Origin: a virus
Reading direction: 5' to 3' (one strand)
Virus record (IMG/VR): IMGVR_UViG_3300019776_000214
Span: 1 to 39,224 of that record
DNA: 39,224 nt
The notes under the pieces are model-generated. The model had not been told where the DNA came from, searched no databases, and saw nothing but the letters and a program-made list of their open reading frames with translations. Shown one piece after another: positions 29,177 to 37,600 of this stretch. Numbering within the stretch: position 1 is the first letter of the stretch; the number at the start of each line of letters is the position of its first letter. Position numbers and translations under genes: made by a program.

Positions 29177-31401
29177 TGCGAACACCGATAGATACAGAAC
29201 AGTATCCTCCATCTGGAGAACCGCCACAGACACCAGCTATTCCTACGGTGACTGATGGCAATCTGATTTCTGCTGTCAACAAGATCAAAGAGACAGTGGA
29301 GCTACGCGAAGGGCGTCGCGGGTCTAAGTACGATCAGGCGGTTACTTGGCGCGACCTCTATAACGTGGGTCTTGTGGCAGTGCAGGCTGGCGGCTCTTGG
29401 CAGGTATCCCCTGCTGATGGTTCCGTTAGAGGTACTACACTAATCACCCAAGTACCGCAGATCACTAATCGACTAGAAGAAGAAATACGTAATTCAGTCG
29501 CCTATAAGCGGCTGATGTCGACTATCAACAGCGAGGAAGATTTAGCTGGCGTGCCTGAGGAAGTGGTTAGTTTACTTCGCACTGATATTCTGAATGAAGC
29601 GCGTCAACGCGAAGCCGCAGTTAAAGAGCTTGAGAGCATTATTCAGAACCAAAGCCGTTCGTTTGCAATGAAAGTGACTGAGCTTACCGCCTCGCTCAAT
29701 GATGCTCAGGCTGGTGTACGTCGCGTATCTTATGCGTCTGCTACTCAGAACTCTGCGACTGCGGGGGAAATTACTACTGTTAAGGCACGTCTAGATAACT
29801 TCGGCGGCGGTGGAGTTTCGGTGGAACAGAAGATGACTGCTACAGTAGACAGACTTAACGGCATGTCAGGAGTGTACAGTGTCAAGATTGACGCAGGCGG
29901 TAAGTTCGCCGGATTCCAGTTATCTGTTGACGCTCCTACTGGCGTGACGCCCTATTCTGCCTTTCTGATCAACGCAGATAAATTCGCTATCTTCACGAAT
30001 GGCGGTGCGGTAAGCCCGTTCGGTGTCGACAGTTCAGGTGTGTACATCAACGGCTCAGTCAAGATCAACGCCAATGGTGCTACGCTTAACTCGCTATCTA
30101 CGCAAACGTCTCTGAACTTCATCGGTAACTTCTCGGCTGACCCATCCACAGGCAACCCTGAAAACTCTGTGTATAAAAACACGGTGAACAACAACAGCTA
30201 CGTGCTCAAGAGTGGGTCGTGGGTTCTGTTTATTCCGGCTGGTGCTAACGGCACGAACGGTACTAACGGTACTAACGGTACTAACGGTACGAATGGTCTG
30301 AACGGCGCACGTGGGTCTATGACGTTCTATGCTTCAGGATCGTCTTGGTCAGACGCAACTGCTAACAACACAGTCACTACGATTACAGGTAGCTCTAATA
30401 AGATCATTGGTGACACAGTAACCATCTCCACATCTACGTTCGCAGCTACCAAGTATTGGACAGGCGTAGCGTGGGTTTCCCCCGGTGTTACGATAGATGG
30501 TAACTTGCTGGTGAACGGGTCAATTACTGGTACGCAGATTTCATCCAGTTATGTCTATGCCGGGCAACTCGCCGCATCTCAAATCACAGCAGGTTCTACG
30601 TCAGATGCACGTGGAGTCATATCTATGCTAGGACTTTATAACGTCCTTAGCGTGACTAGATCAGGCGCAACCCTCTCACCCGGTATGTCTTTGATAGATA
30701 CATCAGGTAGTGGAACTCCGATTCTATACATGAGTTCTAATTCCACCGCAGGAAGCGGCGCAGCAGACTTCAATTCATCAGCGACTCATACGATTTCGGC
30801 TGCAAGTAGCAGTTCTTCTTATGTCGCAGGTGTATTTAAAAATACATCGTTAGGTAAGGAGATTTCTCTTGGTGGTTCATACTGCGCATACTCTGCCTCT
30901 GGCAAGGGGAAGATTTATATTCTAGACGGCAACGGACCATTTACAGGGTTCCATGATGGGCTAATTAGCAAAGAGGTTCACACCGATATTGGTGACATTG
31001 TTGTCGTCGAGTCGATTTTATACAAGCATGATGTCAGCAACACACTTGCCAAGGTGACTCTTTCTAACAAGCCGTACCAGAAGACGGCTTATGGTGTTGT
31101 GAGCGACAGAGGGCAACCGGACAATCACATAGAAATGCCATACGATATGTGGTGGGACGCAGTTCACGACATGGATTTAGTATCGGTGAATGGACTTGGC
31201 GAGGGTCAGGTCAACGTTTGCGGTGAGAACGGAGATATTGAAGCTGGAGACTTTATCGTAACCAGTTCAACACCCGGAAAGGGCATGCGCCAAGACGATG
31301 ATGTCGTGCGCTCATGCACTGTAGCAAAGGCAACTGAGAGCGTTAAGTTCTCAAATGCCACAGAAGTGAAGATGATCGCTTGCGTGTATTTGGCTAGCTA
31401 G
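29176..31401 (+). CDS. Tail-tip/fibre protein with J-like and C-terminal maturation domains, 741 aa
   Basis: Residues about 95-290 resemble the J-protein C-terminal region of lambdoid tails (a long helical EEEIRNSVAYKRLMSTINSE, then YSVKIDAGGKFAGFQLSVDA and AFLINADKFAIF, DUF1983-like). A glycine-turn repeat, five NGT units, at about residues 356-372 is a flexible linker. The last 165 residues (VNGLGEGQVNVCGENGDIEA, GDFIVTSSTPGKGMRQDDD) resemble C-terminal fibre domains that act as an intramolecular chaperone and are often self-cleaved (Peptidase_G2-like). TAATG overlap with the nozzle gene. It likely makes the distal host-contact part. Confidence 0.78.
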   Translation: MRTPIDTEQYPPSGEPPQTPAIPTVTDGNLISAVNKIKETVELREGRRGSKYDQAVTWRDLYNVGLVAVQAGGSWQVSPADGSVRGTTLITQVPQITNRLEEEIRNSVAYKRLMSTINSEEDLAGVPEEVVSLLRTDILNEARQREAAVKELESIIQNQSRSFAMKVTELTASLNDAQAGVRRVSYASATQNSATAGEITTVKARLDNFGGGGVSVEQKMTATVDRLNGMSGVYSVKIDAGGKFAGFQLSVDAPTGVTPYSAFLINADKFAIFTNGGAVSPFGVDSSGVYINGSVKINANGATLNSLSTQTSLNFIGNFSADPSTGNPENSVYKNTVNNNSYVLKSGSWVLFIPAGANGTNGTNGTNGTNGTNGLNGARGSMTFYASGSSWSDATANNTVTTITGSSNKIIGDTVTISTSTFAATKYWTGVAWVSPGVTIDGNLLVNGSITGTQISSSYVYAGQLAASQITAGSTSDARGVISMLGLYNVLSVTRSGATLSPGMSLIDTSGSGTPILYMSSNSTAGSGAADFNSSATHTISAASSSSSYVAGVFKNTSLGKEISLGGSYCAYSASGKGKIYILDGNGPFTGFHDGLISKEVHTDIGDIVVVESILYKHDVSNTLAKVTLSNKPYQKTAYGVVSDRGQPDNHIEMPYDMWWDAVHDMDLVSVNGLGEGQVNVCGENGDIEAGDFIVTSSTPGKGMRQDDDVVRSCTVAKATESVKFSNATEVKMIACVYLAS
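30243..30306 (+). repeat. 9-bp tandem repeat encoding Asn-Gly-Thr units
   Basis: About six near-perfect copies of AACGGTACT encode NGT repeats in the 741-aa tail protein. Such in-frame repeats can expand or contract by slippage without breaking the gene. Confidence 0.85.
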
Positions 31402-31406
31402 CCAAA
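31389..31406. repeat. 18-bp perfect palindrome at the end of the tail-tip gene
   Basis: TTTGGCTAGCTAGCCAAA is its own reverse complement and covers the last codons and TAG stop of the 741-aa gene. It can form a short hairpin or bind a dimeric protein. Confidence 0.6.
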
Positions 31407-31422
31407 ATGATGTAAGCTAGTG

Positions 31423-31450
31423 TTGCATTATTCGGTTACAGTGCTAGAAT
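31423..31450 (+). promoter_or_regulatory. Possible extended -10 promoter before the ejection genes
   Basis: TGCTAGAAT contains TG-N-TAGAAT (31445-31450, 5 of 6), an extended -10 element. TTGCAT 16 bp upstream is a poor -35 box. Transcription would start near 31457, about 30 nt before the next ATG. Confidence 0.45.
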
Positions 31451-31486
31451 AGTGCAAGTTATTAAATCTCAAATTGGAGAATTATT

Positions 31487-31663
31487 ATGTGGACAATGGA
31501 ACAATTAGACGCAGTTGGTGCGTTGGTCGTAGCAGGCACAGTGCATTTCAACGGTGAATTGGTATCTGGTTTGTGGACTGAACAAGGTTTTCAGCCTGCG
31601 GACGGTGGCGCTTTGAGTACGGTAGAAAAACCAAAAGCTGCTAAGGCAACACCTAAGGCGTAA
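31487..31663 (+). CDS. Small late protein, 58 aa
   Basis: MWTMEQLDAVGALVVAGTVH begins at the ATG at 31487 after a TTGGAG site. The protein is small and acidic, with a Lys/Ala/Pro-rich end (EKPKAAKATPKA) before TAA. The stop is 1 nt before the ATG of the next gene. It is the first gene after the palindrome and putative promoter and may be an assembly factor for the ejection proteins. No family is recognised. Confidence 0.72.
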   Translation: MWTMEQLDAVGALVVAGTVHFNGELVSGLWTEQGFQPADGGALSTVEKPKAAKATPKA

Positions 31664-31664
31664 T

Positions 31665-32153
31665 ATGAATCGAGAAGAACGCGCCGAGCAATTGATGCCC
31701 TACATGCTAGGGAACAAGTCAGCCGTAGAATTTATCATTCTGCTGGTTGAAGCTCTGCATGTTTGGGACGATCTTATCGACCACGACAAAGCAGTTGATG
31801 ATATGAGCATCAACGACGCGTTTTATTCTCTGTTAATCACGATCCCGAACAACGTGTTCTATCGTGAGAACTTTAGCAAACTGAACCCAATTATCGCTAA
31901 TGCCATTACCAACTGGCACATAGCAAATCGAATGGAACGTAAGGGCGACGAATACCAGAAGCGTATCGCTTACATTCTTCGCTCTACATACGTAGACGTG
32001 ATCACGCAGTCAGCCACAATAATCGGTGGCGTTGAACATGGCGTTTATGTCGGATTCCAAAACAGACTATTCACCCACAAGGAAACCCTTGAAGGGTATT
32101 TAGCCAATTTAGAAGTTGAACAGGCTGCAAGAGCCTCATTTAATCAGGAGTAG
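31665..32153 (+). CDS. Hypothetical late protein with DDxxD-like motif, 162 aa
   Basis: The all-helical protein MNREERAEQLMPYMLGNKSA contains LHVWDDLIDHDK (31-42), where DDLID (35-39) matches the DDxxD of class I terpene and prenyl synthases. A second polar helix ANRMERKGDEYQKR lies at about residues 87-100. At 162 aa it is far shorter than those enzymes. Similar small proteins are found near ejection-protein genes in podoviruses, with no established role. The motif could be chance in a helical bundle; a structural or chaperone role is equally possible. Confidence 0.78.
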   Translation: MNREERAEQLMPYMLGNKSAVEFIILLVEALHVWDDLIDHDKAVDDMSINDAFYSLLITIPNNVFYRENFSKLNPIIANAITNWHIANRMERKGDEYQKRIAYILRSTYVDVITQSATIIGGVEHGVYVGFQNRLFTHKETLEGYLANLEVEQAARASFNQE

Positions 32154-32156
32154 ATT

Positions 32157-32996
32157 ATGTGTTGCGATGCACCATCAGCCCCTCAAGTAGACCCACGCCA
32201 GTACGATGCTGTGATGAAGCAGCTTGAAATTGGCGACAAATTATTTGCGCATACAGTCGAATCAGACAAGCTCAATCGTGAACGCCAAGCGCGTTTGGAC
32301 GAGCAGCAAGCTCCACTCATTCAGGGTCTGATTGAGAATCAAAGAAAGCAAGAAGCACGTGCCGACGAGTCGTATCAGTATTTCATGAATACTGGTCGCC
32401 CTGCCATTCAACGCGCTCTCGATGACGCGAATAGCTTTGACTCCGCAGAAGAATTAGCGAACGTACGTAACAAGGCGTCCTCAGACGTAGAGCAGGCTTT
32501 CGCAGGTCGTAAAGAAGCAACTACTCGCGGATTGCAGCGTATGGGTATCGGTCCGCTTAATGGTCGTGCTCTATCTGCTATGGGTGACTTAGACGCGCAA
32601 GGCGCACTAGGTAAAGTCCAAACAGTAGCTAACGTTACTGAGGGTCGTCGTGCTGGTGGCTTACAGCTTCGCCAGCAAGCGGCTAACTTGGCGTCTGGTA
32701 TGCCAGCACAAGCAATCGCTATGTCTAGCACAGGTGCGAGTCAAGGCGCTCAGGGCGCTGGTTTGGGTAACGCAGGCATGGGTTCTTCTCTCGCGGCACA
32801 AGGCGCGTTTAACGGCGGTATGGGTGCTGCTGGTAATGCCTTCGGTAGCGCAGCTAACGGCTTCGGCAATATCTACAGTCAAAAACTCGCTGGTGCTCAG
32901 TTCGATGCTGCTAACTCTACTGGTACAGCACTAGGTCAGTTGGCTGGTATGGGCGCTAACTTCGCGTCGTCATACTTCATGGGCGCTGGCGCTTAG
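32157..32996 (+). CDS. Internal virion protein, small (gp14-like), 279 aa
   Basis: MCCDAPSAPQVDPRQYDAVM starts with a Cys pair and is followed by helical charged segments (ESDKLNRERQARLDEQQAPL) and a Gly/Ala/Ser/Gln-rich C-terminal half (GASQGAQGAGLGNAGMGSSL, NAFGSAANGFGNIYSQKLAG). In T7-like and other podoviruses, the smallest of the three ejection proteins has this composition and inserts in the outer membrane during DNA entry. The gene is followed by two larger ejection-type genes, as expected. ATG follows an AGGAG site. Confidence 0.8.
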   Translation: MCCDAPSAPQVDPRQYDAVMKQLEIGDKLFAHTVESDKLNRERQARLDEQQAPLIQGLIENQRKQEARADESYQYFMNTGRPAIQRALDDANSFDSAEELANVRNKASSDVEQAFAGRKEATTRGLQRMGIGPLNGRALSAMGDLDAQGALGKVQTVANVTEGRRAGGLQLRQQAANLASGMPAQAIAMSSTGASQGAQGAGLGNAGMGSSLAAQGAFNGGMGAAGNAFGSAANGFGNIYSQKLAGAQFDAANSTGTALGQLAGMGANFASSYFMGAGA

Positions 32997-33009
32997 TAAA
33001 GGATAAAAC

Positions 33010-34611
33010 ATGGGAATCAACTTGAGTGGTTTTGTAAAGGGGTTAGCTTCTCAAGACCCTGTCGGTCACTACATGAAAACCAAGGAGTTCGAGCTTCGCA
33101 AACGTCAAGCTGACAATGCGCAGCAAGAGTTCGAGTGGCGCAAGCAAGAACAGGCAGATAAGCAAGCCTATGCTGATGCTTCTTCTGAGGCTATGGGTAA
33201 GATCGGCACTCAGCAATTCCAGCAAGCCAACACAAACAACCTCGACGACGGTGTAGCTAGCACAGACCGCGCAGCCCTTCAAGGACTGCCGACTGAGTAC
33301 ACTCGCGCAGACTACTACAAAGACATCGCTGGCAAGGCAGCTAAAGTTAATCCTCAACTCGGTTTTGAGTTCTTAGATAAACAGCGTGCCGAAGAAAAGC
33401 GCAACCACGAAACTAAGTTCCTTAGCGCGTTCGCTCGTTATAAAGACAGTGGCGACCCTACTGACTTAGTGGCTGTGTTTAATGACCTTGGCGGCATCTA
33501 CAACAAGGACAAGCGATTCAACGACGGTAAGTACATCGGCTTCTCCGCTGTGCCAGTGCGTGAAGGCAATGCAGGTGCAGAAGGTATTCCTTTAGCCAAC
33601 GCAGGTACACCAGAAGCTAACGCCAGCGTAACTAAGCCAGCATTGGCTTTCAGTATGCTGGATACCAACACAGGCAAGAGCGCACAACATCTGCTTACGT
33701 CTGAGGACGACATGGTTGGTGCGTACTACAAGGCGATTGCTCAGTTATATCCTGAGGAACTGGCGAAGTACACAGACCACATGGATAAAATCAAGACTCG
33801 CAATATGCAAGATCGTCGTGCGGCTTCTGATGAAAAACGCGCTGATGCGCAAGAGAAACGCGCTAACGTCGAGGCAGACCGTCAATACGCACAACAGTTA
33901 TTCCAGAATGGTCAGTTGGCTCAAGGCAACCGCCGTCTCGACATTATGGAAAGACAGGCACTCGCAACTAACGCAGCTAAAGAAGGTAAAGCGGCATTGG
34001 GCTGGCGTGGTATGGACTTGAAAGAGCGCGACGAGTACATGAAGAATAACTCTGGTCGCTGGAGTATTCCTACTGGTAACGGCGATGCGTCTTACTCTGA
34101 GCATCCTCAAGGGCGTGCCTTGTTCTCTGCACTGGCTGACACTATGGGTGCGGAACAAGCACTCAACATCATGTCTGGCGCGATGGCTGACATCAACAAG
34201 AAAGCTGCATTGGTTCCGGGGGCTGTAGACGATAAAGGGTATATTGACCCACGTGCTAAGGCTCATGCGGCTGACTTTGTTTATGCTGACGCGCTGGCTA
34301 AATTGGCTGCTGCACGACAACAGCAACAACAACCTCCAAGTGGCGCAGCGCCAAGTGGCGGCGTTCCTGCTCCGTCCCCACGACAAAGACCTAGCGCACC
34401 TCCAGCCGCAGCGCCTGTAGAAAATGGCGTTATAGATGTGACTAAAGACCCTGCACTGTCGATGCTGACTACGCAGTTAAAGTCAATCAACAAGCAGGAT
34501 GCTAGCCCTGAAAACGTGCAAAAGATTATGGCTTTGGGTGAAGCCAGAAATAAGCGATTGCAGCAGCTACAAGAAAAGTACGGTCGTCTGACAAAATTAA
34601 AAACTGAATAG
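33010..34611 (+). CDS. Internal virion (DNA ejection) protein, 533 aa
   Basis: MGINLSGFVKGLASQDPVGH is followed by long helical, Gln/Lys/Ala-rich stretches (RKRQADNAQQEFEWRKQEQA, DEKRADAQEKRANVEADRQY) and a disordered Pro/Gln-rich linker at about 438-475 (QQQQQPPSGAAPSGGVPAPS). It ends with a short helical domain (NKRLQQLQEKYGRLTKLKTE). The position between the small ejection protein and the giant protein matches the middle ejection protein of podoviruses. An AAAGGA site lies before the ATG. No enzymatic motif is seen. Confidence 0.8.
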   Translation: MGINLSGFVKGLASQDPVGHYMKTKEFELRKRQADNAQQEFEWRKQEQADKQAYADASSEAMGKIGTQQFQQANTNNLDDGVASTDRAALQGLPTEYTRADYYKDIAGKAAKVNPQLGFEFLDKQRAEEKRNHETKFLSAFARYKDSGDPTDLVAVFNDLGGIYNKDKRFNDGKYIGFSAVPVREGNAGAEGIPLANAGTPEANASVTKPALAFSMLDTNTGKSAQHLLTSEDDMVGAYYKAIAQLYPEELAKYTDHMDKIKTRNMQDRRAASDEKRADAQEKRANVEADRQYAQQLFQNGQLAQGNRRLDIMERQALATNAAKEGKAALGWRGMDLKERDEYMKNNSGRWSIPTGNGDASYSEHPQGRALFSALADTMGAEQALNIMSGAMADINKKAALVPGAVDDKGYIDPRAKAHAADFVYADALAKLAAARQQQQQPPSGAAPSGGVPAPSPRQRPSAPPAAAPVENGVIDVTKDPALSMLTTQLKSINKQDASPENVQKIMALGEARNKRLQQLQEKYGRLTKLKTE

Positions 34612-34619
34612 GTGGGTGA

Positions 34620-37600
34620 ATGAGCGACTCTACTGGATCACAAAACAAAGGTCGTGGCGTTTCATTTCCGGGGCGTGTACAGCGCTCCGGTACTCCTGAT
34701 TACATACCGCCGCAGGTAGACTACCAGAGTTTGTTTGGCGGCACTGACAACGAGTTTTTGAGTAGCATCCCTAAGAAAACGAATTACATTCGTGATCTTG
34801 GCGTTGACGCGCTTAACTCAGTCGTCACTACAGGCGAAGCAGTGGCAGGTCTTGGTCGTCTAGTTGGTCTAGGTGGCGTGTTAGACGCTATTGACTACAG
34901 ACCGGGTGACACGCACGAGGCTATCTCTGATTTGTATTCTGATGGTCGCAAAGCCACAGAAGCAGAAATCCAGCGCAGTATCGAAAGTCGCAAAGGCGAA
35001 AGTTTCTTATCGCAGGCTGCTGGCGGTGCTATGGATTACATCAGACACCCATCGGCATTAGCAGGCGGTATCGTCAACTCCGCTCCAAGTATGGTTCTTG
35101 GCGGCGGCGGTGCTCGTATGGTGGCTACCAAGTTATTCAGCGCAGCAGAAGCCGCTGCTTTAGCACGTGGTGCGTCCGCAGTAGAAGCACGTTTAGCAGG
35201 TCAAGCTGCGGTAGATGCCGCACCTAACTTATTGAAAACGATGGGTGCCGCTGGTGAAGGCGCTGTAGCATCAGGTCAGATTGCTGAGGCGATTCATCAG
35301 AAAGACCCTGAGGGTAATATCTACGCAGCTATTCCAGCGGGTATAGTTACTGGTCTTATCTCTCGCGGCTTTGGCTCGATTAAAGGTCTTGGTGATGCTG
35401 AGACGGCGTTGCTTACTGGCTCAAAAACGGCTGGTGCGTCTGGTAATCTTTTGGTTCGAGGCGCTAAAGGCGGCTTATCAGAAACTGGTCAAGAGTTTTT
35501 CCAAAGCGGTCAAGAACGAGCATGGCAGAACGTTGGTACTGGCGACCCATTGATGGAAGGTGTTGCTAACGACGCAGGTGCTGGAGCAATCCAAGGCTTT
35601 GCTATGGGTGCGGCTTTCGGTGCTGGTTCCAAGCATCAAGACGGCGCGTCCAAACCTTACACACCATCAACTACCACGTCACCAAACTCTCCGTTGAATC
35701 GTGCGCCTGTGTCACCAGTGACATACACCGCGCAAGGCGAACTCGACTTATTGGGTGGTTCATCGTCAGGAATCAACACGCGAGATGCGTTCGCGGGTCC
35801 ACTTCCAAGAGAGAACGAGCGTACTGGTTTCCAGCCTTCGTTCAGCTATCGTGACCGCTTGGCGACTGAGAACACAGACGCGTCTGCTCGTATTGCCAGT
35901 GCAGCAGAATCAGGCGCACTCAGCCAACTTGATAGTTTCGGTAACGTACTGACGCCAAGCCAGTTCAGCCAACAAGACAATATTGCCAACACACTCGCTG
36001 CCACTAATAACGGTACGCAAGAACCGCTGCAAATCGTCGGTCAAGGCAAAGAGTCGTTGTACGATCAGAAGCGTGCTGCTCAGTCTAAAGCGGCTCGTGG
36101 GTTGCTGCTGAGTAGCTACGAAGCTCAGTTACTCACCCAAGACATTCCAGCACCACCGTCAATGATCGAGTTGCCACCAGCGCCAGCGCAGCAGCCAGCT
36201 ATCCAAGTGGCTGATTCTATGCGTACGCGCCCTGCTCAACCGACACAAGCTGATATGTTTGGTGCTCCACTGGATAACCAAGTTACGGGGTTGCCTCGTA
36301 ATGGCGTAACAGTCAACCAAGCAGACCCTAACCAACTGTCAATGTTTGACGGTAAGGGGAATCCTACATATCAAGCAACTACGAATGAGCCCCCTCGCTT
36401 TGGCGATATGGCTCAAGAGGCTGCTAGCTTCTTCGGATTCAAGCTGACTGATAAACGTCGCCCGTTGGTTACTGACATCGTGCGTTCTTTCCATGAAGGT
36501 AATATTGACGAAGATACGCATGACATGCTGCTGCACATGGTTCGTGAAAGTAAGTTGAACCAAGCTAAGCGTGTACTTGATGCGACCTTAGCATCTGCGC
36601 AGGAAGCTAAAGCGGTGCAAGAACAAGCTCCTGTAGAACAGGTTGCTGAGCCAGTAGCACCTACTGCGGAACCAGTAGTGCAGGAACAGCAAGCCCCAGT
36701 AGAAGTGCAGGAAGACGAAGAACCGACGAACATCAACCAAGATGTGCTAGTAGAAGAACCGTCAACCGCCAAGTTGAAGGACTTGATGCGCTTGCACTCC
36801 GAAGGCGCTCCGATTGCTTCGCATCCGTCCATGACGCCATACGATGCTGAGTTGGAGTTACAACGCCGCCTAAGCACTACCAAGAATGAACGCGAAGCCG
36901 ACAAGATCGGTGACTACTTGGAGAACTTCCGCGAGGCAGATAGTAAGATCGAACTGGCTCGTCTCAAGGCACGTACTGAACAAGTACAGCGTGAAATCCG
37001 CGAAAGTAACGACGCTATCGCTCGTGCTATGCAGGATGAACGTGACTCTGCTGACGGCTTCGTTAAGGAAGCCCCTACTACAGAATCACCTGCTGAACTG
37101 TCTAAGCTGACTGGCGACATTTACGATCACATCGAAAACGTCCTATTCCCTCAATTGATGGACTTGGGTGTTGTCGATGCCTTGGCGCTCGTCGAATCGA
37201 TTCAAGCGTACAACCTACCTACTAACGTAGAAGGTCAAGTCGGTATCATCGACGGCAAGTACCACATCTTAGTCAATCCGAAGATCGTAGCTAACCCACA
37301 GATGTTGAGCCGCGTGATCAGTCACGAGTTAGGACACGTGCTGGACGGCTCTATGCGCGGCACAGTGTATTCTTCCCATGCTGCACTGCGTGTTACTTCT
37401 GTTGACGGTAAGGTTACTGGTATCGGTGAGATTGCACGTGAGATCGTTAGCACAGCTAAAACAGACCCGTTGATTCGTGAGATATTCAACTACCCACTGT
37501 CGACAGAGTTTAAATACAGCGCAGAAGTAACGAGCGAGGAACTATTTGCTCAAATCTTCTCCATGATGACGAACGACTCCATGCGTAGTATTATGGAGCG

